Shown here: piece after piece, positions 28,276 through 36,645 of the stretch
Numbering within the stretch: position 1 is the stretch's first letter
Layout of the letters: every line of letters begins with the position of its first letter
Assembly (NCBI RefSeq): GCF_005796205.1
Contig: NZ_VAHN01000007.1
Location: forward strand, 124,001 to 188,000
Length of the DNA stretch: 64,000 nt
Source of the DNA: Pseudarthrobacter sp. NamE2
Lineage (GTDB): Bacteria; Actinomycetota; Actinomycetes; Actinomycetales; Micrococcaceae
Direction of reading: 5' to 3'
Made by a program: the position numbers and the translations under genes
Notes under the pieces: generated by a model
The model's database searches: none
What the model was told of the DNA's origin: nothing
What the model saw: only the letters and a program-made list of their open reading frames with translations

Positions 28276-28306
28276 AGGGGACCAGTCCGTTGTGGACTGG
28301 TCCCCT
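28276..28306. terminator. Intrinsic terminator hairpin
   Basis: A perfect 13-base stem, AGGGGACCAGTCC (28276-28288) and its complement (28294-28306), encloses a five-base loop and is followed by a short T-containing tail. It lies downstream of the minus-strand coiled-coil gene (stop at 28347), which it probably terminates. Confidence 0.8.
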
Positions 28307-28346
28307 CCTTGCGGCGCACGTCATTGGGCGCCGGTTTCCACACCGC

Positions 28347-30680
28347 TTAGACGGCGCAGCCTCCCAGGGCGATGGTGCCGTCGATGGCCCTGATCTGCTT
28401 TTGAACGTCGCCCAACTGGGTGGTCAAGCCCAATACCACCGCCTTTTGCGCCTCCACTGCTTCCTTCTTTGCCCCCCTCTGGCTCTGGACCACGCGGAGT
28501 TTGTCCTGCGCTGCCACCAACTGTCCATCCAACGCAATCAGCTGGCTCTGCAAGGCAGCCAGGTTTGCTTCAGCTGCCGTGATCTCATCCTTGAACTGGT
28601 TGAGCTGGGTTAGCAGCGGCGCAACCCGGTTCTGCAGCGTCAGGATTTCGGCTTCCGCGGCCGAGATCTGCGTGTTCAGGGCGTTCACATCGGCGGAAAG
28701 CTTCTCCGCAATGTCGTTGAGGCTGCCAATTACATAGGTCTTGTCAGTGACGGCTGTGTTCGCCGCTGTCAGGGCAGACTCGAGGGCGGGCAGCTCGGCC
28801 TGAAGGTCGGAGAGCTCGCTTGCCGCGGATTCAACGGCTGACCTGGCGTTCTCCAACTCCGCGTTGGCGTCGGTCAATGCATCCTGTTTGGCGGCGAGGA
28901 CGTTCCTCTGTTCGGCAATAGCCTCCTGTGCTTCCACTACCCTTGATGTCAGCCCTGGCAGTGCTTCCTCAAGGTCCGCAACCACCTGCTGTTGGGCCGC
29001 GACTGCTTCTGCTGCGCCAGCGGCAGCAGTTTCGAGGCCGGGAAGCTCGGCCAGCAGGTCATCGAGCTGGACCTGCTTTTCGGCGACAGCGCTATTGGCA
29101 GCTGTCACGGCGGCCTGAAGTCCCGGCAACTGGCCTTTCAGCATGCCAATTTCGGTTTGCTGGGCGGTGACCCCGGCATTCGCTGCATCCAGTGTCGTCT
29201 GGAGTGGCGCCGCCTTCTGCTGCAGTGCGCTGCTCTCCTGCTGCTTTGTGAGGAGCTGGGAATTGAGTGAATTAACTTGTCCCTGAAGTGTTTTCAGGTC
29301 GCCCTGCAGGCCCGAGATCTGAGCGTTCTTGTCGGCGATCTTGGTGTTTAGCGTAGCGAGCTCGCCTTGCTTTTGAGCCCGGGCTGCCTCCAGTTCCCGC
29401 TTCTCCCTTGAGTTGCCCTTGATGGCATCGATTTGCCTCGTTAGCTCCGCGATTTCCGCCTCGAGGGTGGTCTTTTGCGTGTTGAGCGCCTCCAACTCCC
29501 CTTGCGCTTTCCTAATCTCATCCTGCTTCGCCGTGATCTTGGCATTCAGCGTGGTGATCTGGCCCTGAAGAGAAGTGATGTCTTTGCTGAGGGTGCCGAT
29601 CTTGGCCGTGTTGTCGTCCACCGCTTTTGCCGCTGCCGCCGCCTCGGCCTGCAAGGTGACCAGCTCTGTCTCGGCAGCGGCTATGTCGGCATCCTTGGTG
29701 TCGAGGACTGCTTTGGCGTTCGTCGCAACACCTTGCAGTCCCGCGAGCTCTCCTTCGGCTGTGGTGATCTGGCCCTTCTTGTCGATGACGGCCGTCTCAG
29801 CAGTTTCCGATGCAGCAACCAATATGGCAAGCGTCTTCTCTGCTTCAGCCACCAAGAGCTCCCGGGCCTGCAGCTCCTGGGCTGCCTCGGCGCCTGCGGC
29901 TTCCAGGGCTTCCAGCATCTCCTTGGCCTCGGTAACTTCCTGTTGAGCAATGTCGACGGCGTCCGCGGCCTGCTCTGCTTGGGTAGTCAGCGTCTGCAGG
30001 TCACTTTGCGCCTGTTCGATGTCTGCATTCTTGGTGGTGACAGCATCGGCGGCGTCGGCAACAGCCTGCCGGAAGGTTTCCAACTCAGCTTGTGCTGCGG
30101 TGAGCGCCGCACGGTTGGCTTCCTCATCGGCGACGAGGCCCGCCAGCCGCTCCTTCAAGCTTGCGGCTGCGGCTTCTGTAGCCGCCAGGTCCGCCTTCAG
30201 CGGCGAAACTGCGCTTTCTACGTCCGCAGCCTGGTTCTGAAGCGCCGCCAGCGCTGCCTCCGCGTCCGCAATAGCCGTCGTCGTGCTGGCTTGTTTCTCC
30301 TCCAGCAGTTGCAGCTGGGCCGCAGCTGCAGCCTCCTCGACGAGCAATTGCTGTTCCTGGTCTTCAAGATCTGCGAGTGTCTTGTCTGCAGCCGCGATCC
30401 CGGCCTTCAATTCAGCTTCCTGCTTCTGCAGCTGAACCTTCTCCGCCTCCAGCTTGGCGATGGCATCCGCGTTCTTCTTGGCAGCGGCCTTGAGCAGGTT
30501 TGCCTGGACGCCGCCCCGGTGGGCCTGCTGGTTGACCACGCCGTTGCAGATGGCGCCGTTGGATGTTGTGCCGGCCACGGCGGGCTGAACCAGAATGAGG
30601 CTGCTGGTCAGCAGGCCGGGCAGGACAACCGCTGCCGCGAGACGGCGTGCAAGGACAGACTTTTTGGGGGACGTGCGCAT
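28347..30680 (-). CDS. Large secreted coiled-coil protein, unknown
   Basis: The 777-residue protein starts at the ATG at 30680 with AGGAG seven bases upstream. It has a signal peptide (RRLAAAVVLPGLLTSSLIL, then VQPAVAG). Residues about 75-765 are an almost unbroken heptad coiled coil rich in Ala, Glu, Gln and Leu, with many variations of LxxLQxQ. Cys residues occur only near the N terminus of the mature part (GAICNGVVN) and at the very end (LGGCAV). There is no anchor, LysM or NlpC/P60 domain. It could be a rod-like envelope or scaffold protein. Automated annotation by SMC or tropomyosin similarity would be misleading. Confidence 0.75.
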   Translation of the reverse strand: MRTSPKKSVLARRLAAAVVLPGLLTSSLILVQPAVAGTTSNGAICNGVVNQQAHRGGVQANLLKAAAKKNADAIAKLEAEKVQLQKQEAELKAGIAAADKTLADLEDQEQQLLVEEAAAAAQLQLLEEKQASTTTAIADAEAALAALQNQAADVESAVSPLKADLAATEAAAASLKERLAGLVADEEANRAALTAAQAELETFRQAVADAADAVTTKNADIEQAQSDLQTLTTQAEQAADAVDIAQQEVTEAKEMLEALEAAGAEAAQELQARELLVAEAEKTLAILVAASETAETAVIDKKGQITTAEGELAGLQGVATNAKAVLDTKDADIAAAETELVTLQAEAAAAAKAVDDNTAKIGTLSKDITSLQGQITTLNAKITAKQDEIRKAQGELEALNTQKTTLEAEIAELTRQIDAIKGNSREKRELEAARAQKQGELATLNTKIADKNAQISGLQGDLKTLQGQVNSLNSQLLTKQQESSALQQKAAPLQTTLDAANAGVTAQQTEIGMLKGQLPGLQAAVTAANSAVAEKQVQLDDLLAELPGLETAAAGAAEAVAAQQQVVADLEEALPGLTSRVVEAQEAIAEQRNVLAAKQDALTDANAELENARSAVESAASELSDLQAELPALESALTAANTAVTDKTYVIGSLNDIAEKLSADVNALNTQISAAEAEILTLQNRVAPLLTQLNQFKDEITAAEANLAALQSQLIALDGQLVAAQDKLRVVQSQRGAKKEAVEAQKAVVLGLTTQLGDVQKQIRAIDGTIALGGCAV

Positions 30681-31006
30681 GCGAGCTCCTGTTGAGACCA
30701 TCGGGCGGCCCACTCTGGCCGCTGCCTAAACCAAAAGTACGTTCCCGTCGGGGCGGATAACACGCGTAATGCCACACCTGTCTTTCGTTGCCAAGTACTC
30801 GATTTCTGAAGCCGTTTGGCGGAGCCACTACTTGGTTCTTCACTCTCAGAAGCGGCAAATGTGACCGCAGCGGTCGCCTCGTTAACCGCCGTTACCCCCT
30901 GTATCCCCGCGTTTCGCAGCCTTTGATTCCTCCTTTGCGGCTGCCGGATAGTCGCTGCAAAGCATCCACTTCCGTTGCATCACCTGTCGATTTCCCAGAG
31001 GGAACC

Positions 31007-31165
31007 ATGGCCATCAAGGCAAAGCCCGCCGCCCTCACAGCACTTACTCTCACCGTGCTGCTGGGGCTGGCAGCTGCGCTGACCCTGGCGCGACGGCAGC
31101 GACAGCACCGTCGTCGTCATCACCTGCCCAGCTCCATATATTCGCTCTGGTGCTGTGCTGTTTAG
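31007..31165 (+). pseudogene. Remnant of a lipoprotein gene (signal peptide only)
   Basis: An ATG at 31007 with GAGGGAA upstream opens a typical export signal (KPAALTALTLTVLLGLAA). The frame then becomes Arg/His-rich. Shifting one frame gives ADPGATAATAPSSSSPAQ, the Ser/Pro-rich linker expected after a lipobox. A one-base loss near 31073 seems to have destroyed the LAAC lipobox Cys. Nothing resembling the mature domain follows, because the sequence runs into the SDR remnant on the other strand. About 300 bases upstream (30681-31006) contain no gene. Confidence 0.5.
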
Positions 31166-31700
31166 GGCCAGCCTTCTTCGAGCAGGGGTGTCACGGTCAC
31201 TTCGTTGAGAAGCATCTCCCGTGGTGAGAGGGCTATCCAGGTGATGAGGTCCGCGAGGTGACCGGGGGCAGTGACTGCTGTGCCGGAGCGCCGCCTTTGG
31301 CTTGTTGGTCTCTGTAGGAGGGATCCCATGCGCCCCATTGCGTGTCCATAGCCCCGGGGTACAGCAGGCAGGTTCTGATGCCGGACTTTTTGGCCCTCGG
31401 CGGCAAGGGACTGGGTCAGTCCGGTCAGCGCGAACCTGGAGGCGCAGTAGGCTCCGGCGTTTGCCCATCCGCGGCGCCCGGCTACCGAGCCGATGTTGAT
31501 GATGGTGCCCCCGCCGGCATACCGCATCCCGCATCCCGCATCCCGGGAAATACTGCCCTGGCAAGGAGGAAGACTTCCCGGAGGTTGACGTTCATGACCC
31601 TGTCCCAGTCTGCTGCCTCGAGCTTCTCAACAGTGCCGGGGACGTCTGTGCCGGCGGCGTTAACGAGTATGGTGACAGGCCTTAGGTCCCGACGGATGTT
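31162..31700 (-). pseudogene. Short-chain dehydrogenase/reductase (SDR) pseudogene
   Basis: SDR sequence is recognisable in three frames: VTILVNAAGTDVPG and WDRVMNVNL, then GGTIINIGSVAGRRGWANAG with AYCASRFALTGLTQSLA (Tyr-x-x-x-Lys changed to YCASR), then in another frame LLYPGAMDTQWGAWDPS, then LADLITWIALSPREMLLNEV. At least three frameshifts are needed to join them. The N-terminal Rossmann glycine motif is absent, because the fragment abuts the CHRD remnant at about 31700. The Tyr-Lys catalytic pair is also damaged, so no activity is expected. Confidence 0.85.
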
Positions 31701-32075
31701 TTCCGTGGTCAGCGACACGACAACCGGTCCGTAGGCCGGTATCCCTTCTACGGCGTTGATGCGCCTGTCCCAGTTTTCGTCAAGTGCCAGGGTCGGGCAT
31801 TCGTTCAGGCCTGGTGTAGTGGATGTGCTGGGCGTGGGGTGCGTCAGGGGTCAGGCCCTCGGCGTGGACCTCGATGTGTCCGATCTTCTGGTTTTTCACC
31901 ACGGCGGTGGCGGTCCCGGAAGCGCCGGAACCGTTCAGTTCATGAAGCTCGGCTGTGAGCGTCACCGACTTGTCCTCTGCTTTGTCGTTGTGGGCCAGGA
32001 CAGGGCCTGCTCCCATCGACACCGCGGTGATGACCACTGCTGCTGCTCCGCCAAGAGCCAGCTTGGAATTCTCAT
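31701..32075 (-). pseudogene. Broken CHRD-domain protein gene, paralogue of 33370-34134
   Basis: An ATG at 32075 with AGGGAG upstream is one base out of frame with the obvious signal peptide NSKLALGGAAAVVITAVSMG. The CHRD core follows (LTAELHELNGSGASGTATAV, then HAQHIHY). A second frameshift near 31810 leads to WDRRINAVEGIPAYGPVVVS, which matches INTTEGAPAYGGIVTTLS of the intact CHRD protein. The gene then stops abruptly and fuses in frame with the SDR remnant. It is a dead copy of the neighbouring CHRD gene. Confidence 0.8.
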
Positions 32076-32315
32076 GTTTTCGCTCCCTATCAAGGGGCCG
32101 CCCAGGAATTCGGCGGTCGTCTGTGATTCCCGCCACAGCGGGGCGGGATGAGTCGGGCCCCTACCTTTATCGTTGGCCCGGTCTTAGTGAGGGGAGGCTT
32201 CAGCCTCACGGGGCAGTCCGTGAGGGCTGGGGTGACGAATAGTGGGTGTGGGGTAGTTTCCTGATGGGCGCGCCGTCCGGTGTGTGCAGGACATATCCCT
32301 GTGAAGGGGATTGTC

Positions 32316-32708
32316 ATGAAATGGATCAACCGTGTTTTAACCGTAGCCGCCGCCGTGTCGGTGGTCGCCATCAGCGGGTGCGAAGCGCAGGACGAGGGGA
32401 ATTTCGCGCCGCCTGCGGCAAGTTCCCCCACCGCGTCAGCGAATGCATCGGCCCAGGCCACCGAAGCCGTCATCACTATCAAGGATTTCAAGTATGAGGT
32501 TCCGGCGTCGGTGAAGCCTGGTGCGATGATGACGGTGACGAACGCCGACAGCGCACCACATACCGTGACTGCCAAGGATGAGGGCGGGTTCGACATTGAA
32601 GTCCGGGGTGGTTCAACGGTAATTTTTCAGGCACCTGACGCTCCGGGTGAGTACGGCATTATCTGCAGCTTCCACCCGCAGATGACCGGGACGCTGGTGG
32701 TGAAGTGA
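32316..32708 (+). CDS. Cupredoxin-domain lipoprotein (first copy)
   Basis: The protein has 130 residues. The start at 32316 has AAGGGGA upstream. A lipobox VAISGC (Cys about 22) and a Ser/Ala linker precede an 85-residue cupredoxin domain. Candidate type-1 copper ligands are visible: His in SAPHTV, then Cys-His-Met in IICSFHPQM. It is expected on the outer face of the membrane, binding copper for electron transfer or copper handling. Its stop overlaps the next start (GTGA). It is the first gene of a six-gene envelope cluster that ends with a similar cupredoxin. Confidence 0.88.
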   Translation: MKWINRVLTVAAAVSVVAISGCEAQDEGNFAPPAASSPTASANASAQATEAVITIKDFKYEVPASVKPGAMMTVTNADSAPHTVTAKDEGGFDIEVRGGSTVIFQAPDAPGEYGIICSFHPQMTGTLVVK

Positions 32709-33196
32709 GCCGAGAAATGACAACGCCGGAACCGAAGCCACAGACAGAGTCACTGTCGGTATTGCGCGCAGGTGTTGCGGTGGCCCTGACGGCCAGCGCG
32801 GCGGTCCATGTCCAGCTCGCCGCGGGCTACCAGCAGGCAGCCCCCGGTGGCGTCGGCCAGGGCGCCCTGTTTCTGGTCCAGGCCGGCGCGACGGCCCTGG
32901 CCGCGGTGTTCGTTCTGCTCAAAGGCTCCCGTAAGGCTTTCGCTGCCGCCGCGGTGGTGGCGTTGTCGTCCCTGGCCGCGGTCATCCTTTACCGGTATGT
33001 CCAGGTCCCTGCTATTGGGCCGCTGCCGTCAATGTATGAACCGGTCTGGTACACGGCCAAAGTCATCACGGCCGTCGCTGAAGCGGCCGCAGGGGCCCTG
33101 GCAGTGGTGGGGTACGCCCTGCTGCCCAAGAGCCAGGCTGGATCAGGGCGCGCTGCCCCGGGGCCGGCGCCGCGGCACCTCGGCTGCTTGAGTTAA
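32705..33196 (+). CDS. Four-helix membrane protein, unknown
   Basis: The protein has 163 residues and starts at the GTG at 32705, overlapping the cupredoxin stop; an ATG at 32717 is an alternative. Four hydrophobic helices are visible (around residues 22-42, 52-70, 77-95 and 115-137), with YRYVQVPAIGPLPSMYEPVW in the third loop. I do not recognise the family. Translational coupling to a cupredoxin suggests a membrane partner, for example an electron-transfer or anchoring protein. Confidence 0.7.
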   Translation: MSREMTTPEPKPQTESLSVLRAGVAVALTASAAVHVQLAAGYQQAAPGGVGQGALFLVQAGATALAAVFVLLKGSRKAFAAAAVVALSSLAAVILYRYVQVPAIGPLPSMYEPVWYTAKVITAVAEAAAGALAVVGYALLPKSQAGSGRAAPGPAPRHLGCLS

Positions 33197-33369
33197 CACG
33201 CCACAACCAGCTTAAGAGCCCTGGAAAACCTGCTCGCGGCAGCCCGCCCAAAAAAATATGTGAACCCGGCCACATCCTCACCCATCCTTTCCTTGAGCTG
33301 GTGCGAAGTACTGTTATCCCCTCCCCGGGGCATCAACATCACACGCGCGTGCATGAGGAGATTTTTCTG

Positions 33370-34134
33370 ATGAATAAGACACTCCGCTTTATGGCTGTAC
33401 CCACCCTCGCCTTGGGCGCCCTTGCCATTTCCGGTTCCCCGGCCATGGCCGCCGACCAGTCCTACCAGACCACCCTCGGCCAGCTGAACGGCAGTTCAGC
33501 TTCTGGTACCGTTACCGTTGACGTCACGGGCAACCAGGCCCACGTTGTCCTGAACGTTTTCGGGCTGGCCGCGACGTTCATGGACGCCCCGTACCCGCAC
33601 GTCCAGCACATCCACGGCGGTGCCAAAGGCATGTGCCCTGATCCTTCAGCTGATACCAACGGCGACCAGGTCATCAACACCACCGAAGGCGCACCAGCCT
33701 ACGGCGGCATCGTCACCACCCTGTCCACCAGCGGGGACACCAGCCCGGCAGCAGGCCTTGACCTCAAGGTCGCCGGCCAGGGCGCCACGTACACCATTGA
33801 CCGCACGTTCGAATTGAACGCCGAAACCAAGGCCGCCCTGGAAGCAGGCACCGCAGTGGTGGTTGTCCACGGCCTTGACCCCGCAACGCTGAGCCCTGCC
33901 GCCCAGGCAGCCAAGAGCGATCTTGTCCCTGAGCTTCCGCTTGCCGCCACCTCCCCCGCCCTGTGTGGAACCTTGACGGCCGGGCAGATGAAAATGCCCG
34001 CAGGCGGCGCAGCAACCGGCATCCCACAGGAGACCGGCACCGACACCGGAGCCCTCGCCGTCGGTTCCGGCATGGCACTTGTCGCCCTCGCCGGCGGAGC
34101 CTACGTCGTCCGCCGCCGCAACGCTGCAGCCTAA
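33370..34134 (+). CDS. CHRD-domain secreted protein with C-terminal membrane tail
   Basis: The 254-residue protein has a start at 33370 preceded by GAGGAG and a signal peptide cleaved near SPAMAA. A CHRD domain spans about residues 30-205 (YQTTLGQLNGSSASGTVTV, then PYPHVQHIHGG, where His-x-x-His-x-His could bind metal). The C terminus has GIPQETGTDTG, a hydrophobic helix (ALAVGSGMALVALAGGAYVV) and RRRNAAA, the layout of a sortase sorting signal with a degenerate motif. A class F sortase gene follows after 20 bases. A broken paralogue lies at 31701-32075. The function of CHRD domains is poorly known. Confidence 0.85.
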   Translation: MNKTLRFMAVPTLALGALAISGSPAMAADQSYQTTLGQLNGSSASGTVTVDVTGNQAHVVLNVFGLAATFMDAPYPHVQHIHGGAKGMCPDPSADTNGDQVINTTEGAPAYGGIVTTLSTSGDTSPAAGLDLKVAGQGATYTIDRTFELNAETKAALEAGTAVVVVHGLDPATLSPAAQAAKSDLVPELPLAATSPALCGTLTAGQMKMPAGGAATGIPQETGTDTGALAVGSGMALVALAGGAYVVRRRNAAA

Positions 34135-34154
34135 GCGTTGAGAGGATCAATACA

Positions 34155-34853
34155 GTGACACCCAAGAACCCCGGCCACCACAGAGGCCCCCTGGCCTCCA
34201 CGGCGGCCGGGGTTCTGCTCCTGCTCACCCTCGCCGGCTGCGCCGGACCCGCCACCACCCAGGATGCCGGAACGGCACCTCCAGTCTCGGTTTCAGCCCC
34301 TGCTGCGCCTGGCACTCCCAGCGCTCCCGCGGCTGCGGCCGCCCCGGCACCCGCCCCCGCCGCGGTCCCGTCCGGACAGCAGCTTCCGCCGGTCATGGCT
34401 GCCTCGGCTCCCGTGACCCTGACCATTCCCTCGATCTCGGTCCGGACGGACCTGATCCACCTGGGACTGGAAGACAACGGCTCCCTGAAAGTGCCCCAGG
34501 ATGACGGCAACGGCGCCCCTGCCAGCTGGTACGACGGCTCCCCCACGCCGGGGGAACGCGGACCCTCTGTGTTGCTGGGCCACGTGAACTCGCCCAATGG
34601 TCGTGGCGGCGTTTTCGCGGACCTGCGCAAACTCACCCCCGGCGCTGAAATCACCGTCTCCCGGGCCGACGGCAGCACCGCCGTGTTCACCGTTGACCGC
34701 GGCGCCCTCTACCCCAAGGACAAGTTCCCCACCCTCGAGGTCTACGGCAACACTCCCGGGTCCGAGCTGCGGCTGATCACCTGCGACGGCTACGACCCCG
34801 CCACCGGGGAGTTTGATGACAACTACGTCATCTACGCCACCCTCAAAGCCTGA
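34155..34853 (+). CDS. Class F sortase (lipoprotein type)
   Basis: The 232-residue protein starts at the GTG at 34155 with AGAGGA upstream. A lipobox LTLAGC is followed by an Ala/Pro-rich linker to about residue 80 and a class F sortase domain to the end. The catalytic His is in SVLLGHVNSP and the Cys in RLITCDGYDPATGEFDDN. I could not place the third catalytic Arg by eye. It would act outside the membrane as a transpeptidase, and the likely substrate is the CHRD protein encoded just upstream. Confidence 0.87.
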   Translation: MTPKNPGHHRGPLASTAAGVLLLLTLAGCAGPATTQDAGTAPPVSVSAPAAPGTPSAPAAAAAPAPAPAAVPSGQQLPPVMAASAPVTLTIPSISVRTDLIHLGLEDNGSLKVPQDDGNGAPASWYDGSPTPGERGPSVLLGHVNSPNGRGGVFADLRKLTPGAEITVSRADGSTAVFTVDRGALYPKDKFPTLEVYGNTPGSELRLITCDGYDPATGEFDDNYVIYATLKA

Positions 34854-34900
34854 GAAACGGCCGCCACCGCCCAGACGGGGCGGCCAGGATGGAAAAAGCG

Positions 34901-35536
34901 ATGAAACAGCACACGCCCTTGCTGGCCTCCCTGGCACTCTCGGCCCTGCTGCTAACCGGCTGCGCCACAACGGCCGGATCCATCACCGCACGGTCCGGCC
35001 CCTCGGCACCAGCAGCTTCCACCGAAACCGGGCACTCTGACAGCCACGGCAGTGGTCACCACGACGCCAATTCGTCATCACCGGGTGCACCCAATGCCGA
35101 CGAGCCCAGCGAGGCTGCCCTGATGGTGTGCGGGGACCAGCCCATGGACAGGCTCACCGCCATCTTGGACCTTGATTCGGACCCGCACACCATCAACGAC
35201 TGGGCGGACAGCACCTTCACCTGCACCTACCACCTGGACGAAGGGGACCTGGTCATCTCGGTCAAGGAAGCAAAAGACCAGCACACGGCACTGACCTACT
35301 TCGATGCGATGCAGGCCCTCGCAAAGGACGCCACACCCATCGAGGGCCTCGCCAACCTCGGCTTCCCCGCCTACGAAACAGCTGACGGATCAGCAGTCTT
35401 CCAAAAGGACAGCTTCATCCTCCAGGTAGACGCCACAGACCTGCCCGCCACTTTGGGACCGGAGAACATCACCAGGAACGCCCTGGCCTACCAGCTCTCC
35501 ACCACCATCCTCGCCTGCTGGATCGAACACCCCTGA
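34901..35536 (+). CDS. Lipoprotein with His-rich linker, unknown
   Basis: The protein has about 211 residues. The start is taken at 34901 because GGAAAAAG is well spaced; the ATG at 34889 is possible. A lipobox ALLLTGC is followed by a linker with HSDSHGSGHHDANSSSP, which could bind metal. The globular part has Cys at MVCGDQPM, FTCTYHL and LACWIEHP. I know no named family. It lies between the sortase and the second cupredoxin gene in the same direction. Confidence 0.75.
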   Translation: MKQHTPLLASLALSALLLTGCATTAGSITARSGPSAPAASTETGHSDSHGSGHHDANSSSPGAPNADEPSEAALMVCGDQPMDRLTAILDLDSDPHTINDWADSTFTCTYHLDEGDLVISVKEAKDQHTALTYFDAMQALAKDATPIEGLANLGFPAYETADGSAVFQKDSFILQVDATDLPATLGPENITRNALAYQLSTTILACWIEHP

Positions 35537-35582
35537 CAGTGCAGGATTCATCGTCCCAGCCCGCCCACCGAAAGGTTTCATC

Positions 35583-36026
35583 ATGAAGGCAAGCAAAAGA
35601 ACCGGCAGCGCATTCGGACTCGCAACAGCAGTTGTACTGGTCCTGTCCGGCTGCGGGGGCATGTCCGGGTCAGGCACGACAGCGGCCCCGACGTTGACCG
35701 AGCAGTTCCCGTCAGCTCCTGCCGCCACCACAGAACCTGCTCCTACAGCTTCCGGCACGGGTTCAACACCTGCGGTGGCCCCGGCCGAAATACTGATCAA
35801 GGACTTCAAATACCAGGGCGGGGAAACTGTGAGCCCCGGAGCAGAAATCACTGTCACCAACGAAGACAGCGAACCCCACACCGTCACCGCTGATACGGGC
35901 AACGAGTTCGACGTCACCATCAAAGGCAGCGAAACCACCACCTTCACCGCCCCGACCCAGCCCGGGACCTACCCCTACCACTGCAACTTCCACGGCAACA
36001 TGAAAGGCACCCTCACGGTGAAATAA
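35583..36026 (+). CDS. Cupredoxin-domain lipoprotein (second copy)
   Basis: The 147-residue protein has a lipobox LVLSGC and a Thr/Ala/Pro linker, followed by a cupredoxin domain with ligands His (EPHTVTAD), then Cys and His in YPYHCNFHGNMKG, and the Met in GNM. IKDFKYQGGE matches IKDFKYEVPA of the first copy, so the two are paralogues at either end of the cluster. It is predicted to be a copper protein on the outer membrane face. AAAGG lies eight bases before the start. Confidence 0.9.
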   Translation: MKASKRTGSAFGLATAVVLVLSGCGGMSGSGTTAAPTLTEQFPSAPAATTEPAPTASGTGSTPAVAPAEILIKDFKYQGGETVSPGAEITVTNEDSEPHTVTADTGNEFDVTIKGSETTTFTAPTQPGTYPYHCNFHGNMKGTLTVK

Positions 36027-36263
36027 CACCCTGGGGGAAGCCAGTCACAGGTACTTCCAAGCTGCTATTTGAGCGCGCCACGTGACCCGTGCCTGGCCGG
36101 AGAGCACTGCGCCGGGCGCCTGCCGCAGTTGGGGGTGAACAGTAAGGTTTCCACCGTCAGTGGCGGACAAGGCCATGGAGCAGATCCGCTCCCGTATACA
36201 GCACCGGCATCACATTGGCGCGGTGGCACGTGGACGCCGGGCTGGCTACACGAGTGGCCACAA

Positions 36264-36302
36264 GGCGTTACCTACTTTCCCCCATAAAAAGTAGGTAACG
36301 CC
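36264..36302. repeat. Perfect 15-base inverted repeat
   Basis: GGCGTTACCTACTTT (36264-36278) and AAAGTAGGTAACGCC (36288-36302) are exact inverted copies around a nine-base spacer. It lies 240 bases after the last cupredoxin gene, without a clear T tail. It could be a terminator, a regulator site or the footprint of a mobile element. Confidence 0.6.
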
Positions 36303-36551
36303 CCACTGCAGACCTAACGCGAGAAGACCATTCTGGGAATAGCGGCAAAAAGAACCATTTTATGCAGCGGCATACCCCTCCTGCACCTTCCACCGAGGTG
36401 CTACCCATATGGTTGCTCGGGCTTCGGCCGAAGGAAGACTGCGCGCATCCCATCCGCCTTCCCGATGTCAGTGTGACGATGGCTTACAACATAGCCGTTC
36501 AAGACATCTACTCGATGGCTTACCCCGACGCCTGTAGCGTCTTTCAAGGAC

Positions 36552-36584
36552 AGCCCACCGGTTCCCCCATCGGTGGGCTTTTCT
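36552..36584 (+). terminator. Intrinsic terminator
   Basis: AGCCCACCG (36552-36560) pairs with CGGTGGGCT (36571-36579) around a ten-base loop and is followed by TTTTCTTG. The hairpin plus T-rich tail on the plus strand fits an intrinsic terminator for transcripts coming from the envelope gene cluster. Confidence 0.75.
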
Positions 36585-36645
36585 TGCCCCTTACCAGCAG
36601 GACAGTGCACAGTGCCGGTTTTGCGCGAAGTTTGTCTGTCACCAG

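Larger units (their letters stand above)
36027..36637. other. Non-coding stretch with a palindrome and a terminator
   Basis: These 610 bases between the second cupredoxin gene and the IS element show no convincing gene. They contain the 15-base perfect palindrome described separately at 36264-36302 and a terminator hairpin at 36552-36579. The sequence is lower in GC bias than the flanking genes. Confidence 0.6.

Noticed and set aside
28347..30680. SMC-type chromosome protein
   Set aside because: It has a signal peptide and no Walker A, signature or Walker B motif. Only the coiled coil is shared.
29475..30695. A 406-codon frame opposite the coiled-coil gene
   Set aside because: It arises from the periodic coding of the coiled coil read on the other strand. 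Its Cys-rich, Leu-rich composition has no domain match.
31756..32151. A plus-strand frame opposite the broken CHRD gene
   Set aside because: The minus strand clearly carries the CHRD signal peptide and core, and the plus frame has no recognisable content.
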